The translations under genes and the position numbers were made by a program. Below the pieces are notes generated by a model. That model saw only the letters and a list, made by a program, of their open reading frames with translations. It searched no databases and was not told where the DNA came from. DNA of 37,117 bases from a virus. The DNA lies in the IMG/VR virus record IMGVR_UViG_3300007735_000688, positions 1 to 37,117 of that record, one strand, 5' to 3'. Below, one piece after another: positions 22,975 through 31,528 of the stretch (position 1 is the first letter of the stretch; the number at the start of each line of letters is the position of its first letter).

Positions 22975-23837
22975 TATTCAGCTATAAAGGTTAATGTGTT
23001 CGTAAAGGTATGTCCTGCCGTTGTTTCTTCGACCAAATATCCTGCACCTGATGTATATTTTCTCAATACCCAATCTCCTGCCAAGACTAAATCAACACCA
23101 GCAAGAACTGCTGACCCATCCAATCGACAAGATACTCGTTCAAATACAACATCATTCACACCTTCAATTTGACGGATAAGTGTTTCAATGTCTGATACCT
23201 TAATATCACCACCAAAGTTTGTCTTTGATAAGTTTGCAAGGTAAGTGTTCAATGCAGTAATAACATTGGTATTGATGACCGAAGCGTAGATACCTTGATA
23301 GTAAATACTCCCTTCAATACGAATCTTATCTGATGCCGTTGATGATACAACGTAAGATATACCTGCCGTTCCTTTGAGTAACACATAGGCTTGTAATGCC
23401 GTTACTTCAGGAGATGTTAAGGTAGTAAGCGTTGTTCCTTTAGCCACCTTAACTAATACTTGATTAGCAAAGTTAGTTGATACCGAGCAAGCCGTCACGA
23501 TTCGTAGTGATGGGATAACAACAGGGTATTCAACTACGCCACCTACGTTAGTTAAGTATTGCGGTGTCGCTGCCGAGTATTGAAATCTAAACACCGCATC
23601 TTGTAACCACTTGGCACTACCTGATGCTGACTTCTCTAATATCTCTTGCATCTTCGCTATCTGTATATCTTGTAACTGCTCGGCAAGTGATTGAGCAACC
23701 GCAAACGTATAGCATATCGCCCTCAAAAGATTCCTTGCCGACCAAGTGTTCGGATTAATCGTTATGCCGATACTGCCGAGTTGAGCCACTAACTGCGTTA
23801 CTAAATAATCGTTGCATTCTTGTACTGTTCTTGCCAT
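22974..23837 (-). CDS. baseplate J-like protein, 287 aa
   Basis: Has a helical N-terminus (residues 1-65) and the IRIEGSIYYQGIYASVI, LNTYLANLSKTNFGGDIKVS and IEGVNDVVFERVS patterns common to baseplate J/gp47-family wedge proteins. Its position upstream of a fibre gene fits. It is placed between head-completion and protease genes, an order unlike classical Mu, where baseplate genes follow the tail genes. Confidence 0.6.
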   Translation of the reverse strand: MARTVQECNDYLVTQLVAQLGSIGITINPNTWSARNLLRAICYTFAVAQSLAEQLQDIQIAKMQEILEKSASGSAKWLQDAVFRFQYSAATPQYLTNVGGVVEYPVVIPSLRIVTACSVSTNFANQVLVKVAKGTTLTTLTSPEVTALQAYVLLKGTAGISYVVSSTASDKIRIEGSIYYQGIYASVINTNVITALNTYLANLSKTNFGGDIKVSDIETLIRQIEGVNDVVFERVSCRLDGSAVLAGVDLVLAGDWVLRKYTSGAGYLVEETTAGHTFTNTLTFIAE

Positions 23838-23847
23838 TGTTCTTGTG

Positions 23848-24324
23848 TTAAGTGTTCCAAATTTTATCCATATACTGACGAATCAAAGCCGTCTGCATAG
23901 TTGTTAATACTACGGTTTGTTTCATAAAAGGTCGTGCTGGTATAGTCGTTGCGTGGTTGCGTCCTGCTTGACCACCCTCGTTGTGAATAGCTGCGTAGGG
24001 TAGGTCTACTGCTAATCGTATGCGTTGAAACGTACGTTCAACTGCTGACTTTGCTACCTTACGTCTAAGTGTGCCTGTACCAACCAAGATAGGATTGCTT
24101 CGGTTAGCCGATAGACTTATCCCCTTCGGCTTATACTTATACTCTTTAGTACCATCTATTCTTCTATTAACTTCCTTCCATTTGTACTCATCAAGTCCAC
24201 CTTTAGTAAATGCTTCAGCAAAATGATTCTCCGCTTGAGCAGATAACTTCATAGGTAACTCACGCTTAGTTCGTTCTAAGTTTGCTTTAATTTGCTGGAA
24301 GTTAAATCGGTTCATTATAGCCAT
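23848..24324 (-). CDS. virion morphogenesis/tail completion protein (Mu gpG-like)
   Basis: 158 aa. The C-terminal segment LPYAAIHNEGGQAG...IPARPFM is the hallmark of the phage virion morphogenesis (Mu gpG/P2 gpS-like) family, which joins head and tail. The N-terminus is helical and basic. It overlaps the upstream gene by 1 bp. Confidence 0.7.
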   Translation of the reverse strand: MAIMNRFNFQQIKANLERTKRELPMKLSAQAENHFAEAFTKGGLDEYKWKEVNRRIDGTKEYKYKPKGISLSANRSNPILVGTGTLRRKVAKSAVERTFQRIRLAVDLPYAAIHNEGGQAGRNHATTIPARPFMKQTVVLTTMQTALIRQYMDKIWNT

Positions 24325-24659
24325 TATCCTAAGTCGGTGTCTTGTTGTTGTTGTTTTATCATCTCTTTGTGTTCATCATCATAAACTAATACTCTTAACT
24401 TTTCCATCAAGGCTTTGTCCATAAACTCACTACCTTTTTTGATAGTTACGTTCTTGAATGATACTTGACCGAAGTGGTCTAAGTCACCTTCCCATTCAGG
24501 TTTACGTTCGAGCATTCCTCGTCTAAACTCTGCCCACTTATCAGGACGTAACATTATCTCTTCTACAGGTCGGTTGCGCACCTTCCAAAAATCAAGACAA
24601 GCGTTAATCATATCGATTGTCATATTGGCTTTATAGCCTTTGTGTATTATTGTACTCAT
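24324..24659 (-). CDS. hypothetical protein, 111 aa
   Basis: Unknown protein among head genes, between the MuF-like and morphogenesis genes; overlaps both by 1-4 bp. Helical/acidic with several Trp (CLDFWKVRN, RPDKWAEF, RKPEWEGD) and a Gln-rich C-terminus. Possibly a head-tail adaptor by position. Confidence 0.6.
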   Translation of the reverse strand: MSTIIHKGYKANMTIDMINACLDFWKVRNRPVEEIMLRPDKWAEFRRGMLERKPEWEGDLDHFGQVSFKNVTIKKGSEFMDKALMEKLRVLVYDDEHKEMIKQQQQDTDLG

Positions 24660-25426
24660 TCTTCTTCAAAGTTTGGTAATGGTAATCCAAAGTTTTCTTG
24701 TCCAAGTTCAGCAGGTGCATCAAAGTATGGATGGTCTGCGGTAAATATCTCACCTGTCTTGCCTACGTTATTTATGAATATATCTTGCCCTTTCGATTGC
24801 ATCTGTTCAACAACAGGACCAACAATATCTTCAGGTGATTCGGTTAATGGTTTACTCTCATCGTGTTGTAACACTATGCACTTGCAGTTGAAGTGGTTAG
24901 TAGGTGCGACACTATCCCATATTGGATCGTCAACAAGTGCGGTAATCCCATCCAATGGTTGACATATATCACACGCATCACCGATTGCCGAGTATTCAAG
25001 TATTGGTAACACATCTTTCTCTTGTTCGATTCGTTGCCACTTCGATGCGCTATCTGCTTGTGCGATTGCCGTATTGTATTCGGTTCTCCCCCAATTATCA
25101 TTCCAATTATCATACGTTTGTCGTGCGATGTCGTTGAACTCACGAGATGTTCTTACATTGCCGTTCTCATCCGTTAGTAAACTACTTATCTCTTTGACTT
25201 GTTGGTATGTCTTAGCCGCACCGAACATATAAACATTCGTTACCAACTCTTGCAAGAAGGTATCAGTAGCAATGGCATCGAAGCCTACTCCAAATCCTTC
25301 TAAGACCGCTTTCTCTAAGTACTTAGTCAAGGCTTGATAGTAATCCAATGGCAAATCAAGTTCGGTAATACTACCGTCCTCAATGCCCTTGATTAACTTC
25401 TTTATTTGACTATTACTATATTCCAT
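24656..25426 (-). CDS. MuF-like minor head protein, 256 aa
   Basis: Minor head protein acting with portal and capsid. The C-terminal head-morphogenesis motif is clear: RTEYNTAIAQ at 114, then GDACDICQPLDG (C152, C155) and PTNHFNCKC (H178, C181, C183), a likely zinc site of the MuF/SPP1 gp7 family. The helical N-terminus presumably contacts the portal. It overlaps the portal gene by 1 bp. Confidence 0.8.
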   Translation of the reverse strand: MEYSNSQIKKLIKGIEDGSITELDLPLDYYQALTKYLEKAVLEGFGVGFDAIATDTFLQELVTNVYMFGAAKTYQQVKEISSLLTDENGNVRTSREFNDIARQTYDNWNDNWGRTEYNTAIAQADSASKWQRIEQEKDVLPILEYSAIGDACDICQPLDGITALVDDPIWDSVAPTNHFNCKCIVLQHDESKPLTESPEDIVGPVVEQMQSKGQDIFINNVGKTGEIFTADHPYFDAPAELGQENFGLPLPNFEEE

Positions 25427-26736
25427 TAGTGCGTATGTTTAGAATACATCTTATCTAACTTATTCTGAATCTTTGCAGGAAACGTAGGTGCATTCGGTGT
25501 TGGTGCAACTATCTCCGCTAATGGTATGCCTGTCTTCTCGCTGAAGTATTTGCCATCCATCTGCAATCCACCTTGTTTAATCTTAACACTTAGGTCTGCG
25601 ATGGTGTTAGCGTTTTCAACTTCTTCACTATCATTCATCATACACGCTACTGAACCCTCAGCAATGTTGAATCCTAATGCTCGTAGTCGGTCGAATAGTT
25701 GCTTGTTAACTAATGGAAGGATGAAGGCTGCGTCCTTAGTAGCCTTGTCTTCCATTGCTTGTTGTGCAGGTGATTCTTCGCCACTATTACCTAACTTACC
25801 AGGTACTGACTTCATAGCATCAGCATGACCGAGTATTATCTGAGATACTTTAGCCTCAAGTCTTGCCTCGAAGTTATCATACCCTTTATATCCACTACCG
25901 CCAAGTGATGTCTCGATGAACTCGATACTATCACCGATGTCATCCAATAACGCCCAACCTGATGAACCCATCTGCGCTAAGGTATTTGCGAACTCTTGAC
26001 GTTCGGCTTCATTAGTCTTGTTAGTCTTACCGACTCTAAATGGTTGTGAGAATAACTCAACGAAATCTCCGTTAAACCCTAATAGGTTGCGCATAAATAT
26101 CTCGTAGATAGATAACTCCCAAAACAATCCATAACCGCAACGTGATGCGCCTGTATCGTTCGGTGTATTTACGAAGATATACCAATTCTTGTATTCCTCT
26201 TCTTCTTGTATCTTACACCCAGTTGTCATATATGGAAACGAACCGATAGTGATGCGGTCAGGTGATACGTTCTGACGCTTAACGGTGTTGATATATGGAA
26301 ACTCTCCATCAACAATATCATCCAAGTGAATAACTGAATAACCAAAGAACAACGCATCCATACATATCGATAAGTAAGTGCTGAACCACGTCTTTAGTTG
26401 CGTCTTGCCGTTAACTGTGTGGCATAGTAAGTCCGTTAGTTGTTGGTCTATTTCACCTGATGCCGTTCTGAACTCCCACTTGCGAAGAAGAGTTAAGTCC
26501 TTCCTACGTTCGACACACGCTTTGATGAATCCGTTCTCCCTTGTGTTTACATACATCTGTTGCATATTCACACGGAATGGATAATAGGCTCGTTCTGCCT
26601 CGTTGATAGCTGCTGCTCTTGTTGTTACATCTTGACGGATACGAAGTAACTGAATAGGTACTATCGGTGTCTTAGCCGATTGAACTATCTTAGGTGTTGG
26701 AGATAGTGCGTTCTTGATGTTGGTGATTATACCCAT
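25426..26736 (-). CDS. portal protein, DUF935 (Mu gp29-like), 436 aa
   Basis: Dodecameric head vertex channel. Sequence pattern of DUF935 portals: N-terminal QLLRIRQDVTTRAAAINEAE, central FFGYSVIHLDDIV, YGLFWELSIYEIFMRNLLGF, then GHADAMKSVPGKLGNSGEES and the C-terminal LPLVNKQLFDRLRALGFN. Length and genomic neighbours (terminase upstream, MuF downstream) agree. Confidence 0.8.
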   Translation of the reverse strand: MGIITNIKNALSPTPKIVQSAKTPIVPIQLLRIRQDVTTRAAAINEAERAYYPFRVNMQQMYVNTRENGFIKACVERRKDLTLLRKWEFRTASGEIDQQLTDLLCHTVNGKTQLKTWFSTYLSICMDALFFGYSVIHLDDIVDGEFPYINTVKRQNVSPDRITIGSFPYMTTGCKIQEEEEYKNWYIFVNTPNDTGASRCGYGLFWELSIYEIFMRNLLGFNGDFVELFSQPFRVGKTNKTNEAERQEFANTLAQMGSSGWALLDDIGDSIEFIETSLGGSGYKGYDNFEARLEAKVSQIILGHADAMKSVPGKLGNSGEESPAQQAMEDKATKDAAFILPLVNKQLFDRLRALGFNIAEGSVACMMNDSEEVENANTIADLSVKIKQGGLQMDGKYFSEKTGIPLAEIVAPTPNAPTFPAKIQNKLDKMYSKHTH

Positions 26737-26738
26737 TC

Positions 26739-27563
26739 TTAGTAGTTATTGTTTTGTTTGACCAATCGTGAACCATATCGTATTCGTTGACCTGACTTCG
26801 GTTGTATCAATGGTAAGTCTGCGGTGATGTTAGTACCTCGACTCACGTTCTTCAACCAAGCAACCGCATCATCGTAACGCTTAACTCTTAGGTCAGGAAT
26901 GTTGCGAGGTGCAATGCGTGAATGAAGATGGAACAAGGTTACATCTATCATCATATTAACCATCTGCTGATTGCGGTTATCGGCTTTAATCCAAGCGGCA
27001 TCTCCTGTTAATAACGAACTACCTGCTCTTAAATAGGTTGTACCTGTACCCCAAAACTCAGGGTGTTCATTTGGTTTAACCGATAGATTAGCAACAACAC
27101 AAGTGTATGTCTTATCTGCATACCATATCGTGTCACCTACTTGATAAGTTTTGTAGTAATCCCATTCAGGATTATCAAGACCGATGTAATAGATGTCGTA
27201 TTGTGCGCCAACTAATTGCCACTTAGCAGGATTCCAAGCACCTGCAACAGTGATGGCAATGGCACATACATAAACATTGCCTAAGTATAACGTAAGCGAA
27301 TGAAGTGCATAGGTGGATGTGGTACTGAATGCGGTTGCGTCAAGGTATACTCTATTCTTGCCGTAGTATGTTTCGTTGTAGTTGTATAACGATGTATCAG
27401 TAAACTCAGCCGATGTTAAGTACTTTTGTCGTAAGTAACTTACAACCTCTGCTTGTGCTGCGAGTTGCATCTGAGTTACTAAAGAATAATCAGCACCTAT
27501 AATCTGAGATAGGTTATCGGATTGGATTAATTTCTTATAGTCTTGTAAGATAAGGTAACTCAT
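26739..27563 (-). CDS. head-tail connector (DUF1320-like) with carbohydrate-binding-like insert
   Basis: Start chosen at MSYLILQD, since the longer ORF (27581) begins inside the promoter -7 box. Residues ~20-50 (helical, QAEVVSYLRQKY) and the C-terminal ~75 residues (DDAVAWLKNVSRG...DLPLIQPKSG) match Mu gp36/DUF1320-type connectors. Between them, residues ~80-175 hold two CBM5/12-like units (GNVYVCAIAI...AGAWNPAKWQLV and VGDTIWYADKTYTCVV...PEFWG). The fold would form the ring below the portal, with the insert facing outward. The insertion is unusual. Confidence 0.7.
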   Translation of the reverse strand: MSYLILQDYKKLIQSDNLSQIIGADYSLVTQMQLAAQAEVVSYLRQKYLTSAEFTDTSLYNYNETYYGKNRVYLDATAFSTTSTYALHSLTLYLGNVYVCAIAITVAGAWNPAKWQLVGAQYDIYYIGLDNPEWDYYKTYQVGDTIWYADKTYTCVVANLSVKPNEHPEFWGTGTTYLRAGSSLLTGDAAWIKADNRNQQMVNMMIDVTLFHLHSRIAPRNIPDLRVKRYDDAVAWLKNVSRGTNITADLPLIQPKSGQRIRYGSRLVKQNNNY

Positions 27564-27578
27564 TGGCAAAGTTTGATG

Positions 27579-27586
27579 CAAATATA
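27579..27586 (-). promoter_or_regulatory. Bacteroidota-type promoter, -7 box
   Basis: The minus strand reads TATATTTG, a perfect TAnnTTTG, 16 bp upstream of the connector start chosen at 27563. No clear -33 TTG. It defines the start of the portal/head unit. Confidence 0.55.
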
Positions 27587-27601
27587 CGAAAAGTAACGCA
27601 C

Positions 27602-27700
27602 TTAAAAAAGTATCGAAATGATGTATATTATTGAAATGAATATAAACACCATCGTAATCAAGATGGCAAGTAACTCGTTCTTTGGGTTTCGTATGTTCAT
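27602..27700 (-). CDS. small membrane protein, 32 aa
   Basis: ORF MNIRNPKNELLAILITMVFI... with a polar head and one long transmembrane helix. The ATG overlaps the terminase stop by one base (TAATG), a strong coupling arrangement, and it ends before the next promoter. Function is unknown. Confidence 0.5.
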   Translation of the reverse strand: MNIRNPKNELLAILITMVFIFISIIYIISILF

Positions 27701-29085
27701 TAGTAACTGTTTTTACTGTATACTTTGCCGATGGTAATGGCTTGACCTATGTCACCACGTTGATACTTACTAAACGATTCACCAAAAGCATAGCACAATA
27801 AGTAATCGGTTAAGTCGGTGAAGTGTCCAGTCTTTTGGTATCTTACCTTCGTTTGTCCATCGGTTTCCATTTCTTTATTCTTTGTGCCATCGGCAGCTTC
27901 TTTAGTCAATATGAAGTCATTGATTGACCTCTTGCAAGAATCATCAATCTTGAAAGTAATACCATCGTATCCACTATCAAGCACTTGGTTAAAGAAGTTT
28001 CCACGCATAGCCACCGATGGATTAGACTTTGCCACCCTTAGTTGAGGATGGTATTCTTTAAGTTCGTCCATAATTAAGCGGAAGAAGTTATGCCCTTTTT
28101 CCAACTTTACATCCGCTTTTTGTGAGGTTGCATCACCATAGATAAACAACCCAGCACTATGTCCCTGATACTTACGTTTAAACTCTTGACATACCGCTTT
28201 GATAGTATTGTTTGGATTCACACCTGCTATCTCGGCTATTTGCTTGATGTTCTTACGTTCTATTTGGAATATGCCAATAGGTAGGTATGGATTCACATTC
28301 TCATCAAAGCTAATGTGCAAAGGCAAGGACGGATCGTAACTACAAGCACCAACGTGCTTCTCTAATTCAAAGCACTTATAGAACTCACCACCTACTTTGA
28401 GTTGAATATCCCAATTACCTTCTACGAATACCTCGTATTGATACTTTGGCATTGATTTAAGCGACTCAAGGTAATCGGCAGGGATGTATGGGTTATCGGT
28501 AATCTTGGACGGGATATAGAGCCAATTATCAGGCATATCGTTAGCCTTCCACCTATTGTACACTTTGTCCTTTACCCAATTATTTGCAGGATTGCAAGTA
28601 CCAAGTATCAATGGAGGTGGTTGCTTTGGTATGATGTGACTACCCGCACGTTCAATGCACTTATTGAATGTCAACTCTTGCATCTCGTTCATCTCCTCAA
28701 GTAAGAACCCATTACATTCCAATCCTTTAAATCGGTTCAGTTCCTTATCATCCGCATAGTTTTCACCAAAGAATAATAATTGACTTCCATTGGTAAAAGT
28801 AACCGTCTGCGTATCTTGATTATAATTCTTAATGAACGAGGTTGGACATATTTTCCCGAATGATGGTATGGTTGTTCGTTTAAGCGTTTGCAAGGTATCA
28901 CGAACCACTACCCACTTACTGTTTGGATATATCTTTGCAAGTAATAACAACCCTCCTAATCCTGCGAAAGTCTTACCTCCACGAATAGCACCCCCATACA
29001 AAATGAAGTTGTACTTCTTACTAAATATAGAAGATAGAAACTCAATTTGTTTAGGAAAAGGATTAAATAAGACTTCGTTAGCCAT
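27700..29085 (-). CDS. terL: terminase large subunit
   Basis: DNA-packaging motor ATPase plus nuclease, 461 aa. Walker A is GGAIRGGKTF (31-40), Walker B FLLEEMNE (127-134), and a coupling-motif-like GTCNPANN (162-169). The RNase-H-like nuclease has D261 (SFDEN), D318 (YGDAT) and a C-terminal acidic site in DLTDYLLCYAF. Its ATG shares one base with the small subunit stop. It is followed by a tiny membrane ORF rather than directly by the portal. Confidence 0.92.
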   Translation of the reverse strand: MANEVLFNPFPKQIEFLSSIFSKKYNFILYGGAIRGGKTFAGLGGLLLLAKIYPNSKWVVVRDTLQTLKRTTIPSFGKICPTSFIKNYNQDTQTVTFTNGSQLLFFGENYADDKELNRFKGLECNGFLLEEMNEMQELTFNKCIERAGSHIIPKQPPPLILGTCNPANNWVKDKVYNRWKANDMPDNWLYIPSKITDNPYIPADYLESLKSMPKYQYEVFVEGNWDIQLKVGGEFYKCFELEKHVGACSYDPSLPLHISFDENVNPYLPIGIFQIERKNIKQIAEIAGVNPNNTIKAVCQEFKRKYQGHSAGLFIYGDATSQKADVKLEKGHNFFRLIMDELKEYHPQLRVAKSNPSVAMRGNFFNQVLDSGYDGITFKIDDSCKRSINDFILTKEAADGTKNKEMETDGQTKVRYQKTGHFTDLTDYLLCYAFGESFSKYQRGDIGQAITIGKVYSKNSY

Positions 29086-29366
29086 TATAATATAATCTCT
29101 TGACCACCTATCATAAACACTTGCACATCAACAGGCTTATCACCTCCTTCCAATGTGGTTCTATTTAACTTTGGTTTAAAGTATTCAAGCACTTGAAGGA
29201 ATCTATCACTAAATTCTTTATCATTACTATTTGCAAGTATTGTGTTGAATCTATCTGTATGAGTAGTAACAATGGATTCACCAAGTGCTTCCCATTGCAA
29301 AGTTCTTTCGTTTTTTACCCCTGCAGTTCTTCCTCCTGATTTTGGTTGACCTTTTACAAATGGCAT
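29085..29366 (-). CDS. terS: terminase small subunit-like
   Basis: 93 aa, immediately before terL with 1-bp overlap. It starts with the basic MPFVKGQPKSGGRTAGVKNE motif of small terminases in Bacteroidota phages, followed by helices (RFNTILANSNDKEFSDRFLQ, VLEYFKPKLNR). It recognises packaging sites in related phages. A DNA-binding HTH is not obvious. Assignment by context and pattern. Confidence 0.7.
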   Translation of the reverse strand: MPFVKGQPKSGGRTAGVKNERTLQWEALGESIVTTHTDRFNTILANSNDKEFSDRFLQVLEYFKPKLNRTTLEGGDKPVDVQVFMIGGQEIIL

Positions 29367-29416
29367 ATATATAAATTATTGTATTTTGTTCTATAATAGA
29401 ATTTTACTAAGTAATG

Positions 29417-29424
29417 CAAAGTTA
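29417..29424 (-). promoter_or_regulatory. Bacteroidota-type promoter, -7 box
   Basis: The minus strand reads TAACTTTG (TAnnTTTG), ~50 bp upstream of the terS start. It would open the packaging operon. The surrounding 29367-29597 gap holds no credible gene. Confidence 0.5.
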
Positions 29425-29597
29425 CACTATAAATACGGATAAAATAAGATTATACATATACTCAACTTATAAATAGATGCGTTTTTTCTCCATTAGCAGG
29501 AAAGTGTTAAAACCGCTAACTTCATCGAATTACTACCCCATCAATACGCTGACACACTTAGTCTTCGCTTGTTGTGTTGATGTGTAGACGCATATAT

Positions 29598-29801
29598 CTA
29601 TATCTGCTCACCTCTTACTATCTTGTTTAACTGTTCCATCACCACATCAGCCACATCACCCCAAAACATATCACATTTCTCATCTTTAATTGGCGATTCG
29701 GTGAAGTAAGATTGGTATAGTGGATTGTGTGGTGATGTATATCTTTTACATTGTTCCTTAATTGGGCAATCTTTGCCTTTGCATAATGTCATGTCAGCCA
29801 T
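29598..29801 (-). CDS. cysteine-rich small protein, 67 aa
   Basis: Contains CKGKDCPIKEQCKRYTS and a later C in KDEKCDMFWGD, four cysteines in a metal-binding-like spacing. The acidic C-terminal half is helical. Probably a small zinc-binding protein of unknown role, located just upstream of the packaging genes. Confidence 0.65.
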   Translation of the reverse strand: MADMTLCKGKDCPIKEQCKRYTSPHNPLYQSYFTESPIKDEKCDMFWGDVADVVMEQLNKIVRGEQI

Positions 29802-29802
29802 A

Positions 29803-30222
29803 TTATACTTGTTTGTTAAGTTCTTGTCTCATCCATTTAGCACCTCTAAAGTAGGCATCTATTTCTGCATCACAGCCACTGCCATACATCTCTTCCATTG
29901 CCAAAATAGCTTGGTTAAATATGTCCTTGTCTATTAGCTTTTGTACTGATGCTACCATTTCGTTGGCATCACCAATATGGTCATCACTTCCATTACTTTC
30001 GTATGTTTCATAGTAGAATTGTTCTGCTCTTTTAGTATAATCCAAAACAACTAATACTTGAGCTTCTTTATAGGTGTTTATTATCTGCTCCTTCTCCATT
30101 ACTTTGGCTTGTTCAATTACTTTTTTTACTACTTGACTTTGCCCATAATTTTCAGAATGTAAATAACCTAATTTAATTAACTTTTCAACTAAATAGTCTA
30201 CTGCTGTCTGTTGCTTACTCAT
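29803..30222 (-). CDS. hypothetical protein, 139 aa
   Basis: Helical, acidic protein with an N-terminal TAVDYLVEKLIKLGYL segment and a C-terminal FRGAKWMRQELNKQ motif. The upstream 110-aa protein has a similar GAKWMQERSYIE motif, so the two may share an ancestor. Function is unknown. Confidence 0.65.
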   Translation of the reverse strand: MSKQQTAVDYLVEKLIKLGYLHSENYGQSQVVKKVIEQAKVMEKEQIINTYKEAQVLVVLDYTKRAEQFYYETYESNGSDDHIGDANEMVASVQKLIDKDIFNQAILAMEEMYGSGCDAEIDAYFRGAKWMRQELNKQV

Positions 30223-30356
30223 TTTATTTGTTTTAATAGTTTAATAATCTTGACTGCATCAATAGTGCTAATGCTGATACTGGTTGCGTTGTCTTCACCT
30301 GCAAAGTCTAACAAGGTTTCTAATACATGGATGATACCGAATGCTTCATCCTCCAT
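30219..30356 (-). CDS. small helical protein, 45 aa
   Basis: Short ORF starting MEDEAFGIIHVLETLLDFAG. Its ATG is one base after the preceding stop and its TGA overlaps the next ATG (ATGA). This precise packing between two accepted genes supports translation. Function unknown. Confidence 0.55.
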   Translation of the reverse strand: MEDEAFGIIHVLETLLDFAGEDNATSISISTIDAVKIIKLLKQIK

Positions 30357-30357
30357 C

Positions 30358-30690
30358 TTATTTCTTTTTAAATTGTTTAAAATATGTTTCAAAATACCAT
30401 TTTATTCTTTCAATAGTTTTAGTATCTGAAATCTTTAATTTTGCTTCATTATCTAAAAACTCAATAATTTTATTTGCTTCAATGTAACTTCTTTCTTGCA
30501 TCCATTTGGCACCAGCTTTAAAATCTATAATATGAGCTTCTTGAAATACTTCTGCACTACTTTTATTTTCAGCATACTTTTTAGCAACTTCTTCTAATGT
30601 TTCTTGTTTAGCTTCATCTATTGGACTACAATCACACATTATAGTATGACCGCAATAACACTTAATCTGTTTAGGCTCTTCGTTATTCAT
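30358..30690 (-). CDS. hypothetical protein with Cys-rich N-terminus, 110 aa
   Basis: N-terminal CYCGHTIMCDCS contains four cysteines and a histidine suited to metal binding; the rest is helical with GAKWMQERSYIE in common with the 139-aa neighbour. Function unknown. Confidence 0.65.
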   Translation of the reverse strand: MNNEEPKQIKCYCGHTIMCDCSPIDEAKQETLEEVAKKYAENKSSAEVFQEAHIIDFKAGAKWMQERSYIEANKIIEFLDNEAKLKISDTKTIERIKWYFETYFKQFKKK

Positions 30691-30705
30691 AATGTGTTAT
30701 ATATT

Positions 30706-30888
30706 TTACTCAGTTACGTTTACGTTGCGTCCTTTATGACTCATATACTCCTTAATCTTCCTCTTGGCATACTCATCAAAGTCTTGCATCTTACTTGCAG
30801 GTATGGTGTAACTCTTGCTCTTAGTTGATGGCTCGTTGTACATCGGTTTGCGTCCTGCGTTACGTTCGTTGTGTTTAGGTTTATTCAT
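30706..30888 (-). CDS. small basic protein, 60 aa
   Basis: Basic N-terminus (NAGRKPMYNEPSTKSKSYTI) and a short strand-helix segment (SYTIPASKMQDFDEYAKRKI) that resembles RHH-type or phage Arc-like small proteins. It could bind DNA. It starts a transcription unit below a clear -7 box. Confidence 0.55.
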   Translation of the reverse strand: MNKPKHNERNAGRKPMYNEPSTKSKSYTIPASKMQDFDEYAKRKIKEYMSHKGRNVNVTE

Positions 30889-30908
30889 TGTGTGTATGTT
30901 TTATTGTG

Positions 30909-30916
30909 CAAATATA
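30909..30916 (-). promoter_or_regulatory. Bacteroidota-type promoter, -7 box
   Basis: The minus strand reads TATATTTG, a perfect TAnnTTTG box, 21 bp upstream of the start at 30888. No clear -33 TTG at standard spacing. Confidence 0.55.
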
Positions 30917-30966
30917 TGCTCTTTAATTAATTATTGATACTTATTTAATAGGTTATCGTTTAACTA

Positions 30967-31527
30967 TTAGAACAAAGTTTTGATATTATTATTGAGTTCA
31001 ATTTTCCATAAATTTATATCGTTACTTGCCTTAAATCCAACGTGGTTTATTTTACCTTTTTCCCATACTCCATAATTTTCAAACCCTAACGATTTCCAAA
31101 ATAAATTACTATCAAGGTCTTGTCTGCATCTTAATGTAAATCCAATTCTATGAAATTTCTCACAAAATTGCCTACATACATCGAGTAAAGCACTCCCATA
31201 ATATAATCTTCTTGCATCATTTCTAACTGCTATTTGTTGTATTTTAGCATATCTATTAACACCAATACCTGGAGTTATTAAAACATATCCGACTGCATCA
31301 TTATTGGCTTCACAAATAAGTACAATAAAATTTCTTTCTCCTCCAAAAACATATTTATCCCAAATAGATTTTTGTATAAATCCGACTGCATTTGAATTTT
31401 CTTTTTGAAGTTTATCAATAAGTAGCATATCTTTTATTGTAGAAGTTCTTACTGATATATTTTTTACAACATCATTGTAAAGTATATTTATAATACCTGT
31501 TGAACAATCAAACTTATCTAATTTCAT
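30967..31527 (-). CDS. GNAT-family N-acetyltransferase, 186 aa
   Basis: Residues ~75-155 carry the GNAT core: AVGYVLITPG, KIQQIAVRNDARRLYYGSAL (acetyl-CoA-binding loop R-R-x-x-x-G-S-A) and the C-terminal NLFWKSLGFE. The first ~60 residues are a variable N-terminal region. The substrate is unknown; phage GNATs may modify host proteins or small molecules. It sits 1 bp after the nuclease stop, with a different tone from the replication genes, so may be a cargo gene. Confidence 0.75.
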   Translation of the reverse strand: MKLDKFDCSTGIINILYNDVVKNISVRTSTIKDMLLIDKLQKENSNAVGFIQKSIWDKYVFGGERNFIVLICEANNDAVGYVLITPGIGVNRYAKIQQIAVRNDARRLYYGSALLDVCRQFCEKFHRIGFTLRCRQDLDSNLFWKSLGFENYGVWEKGKINHVGFKASNDINLWKIELNNNIKTLF

Positions 31528-31528
31528 A

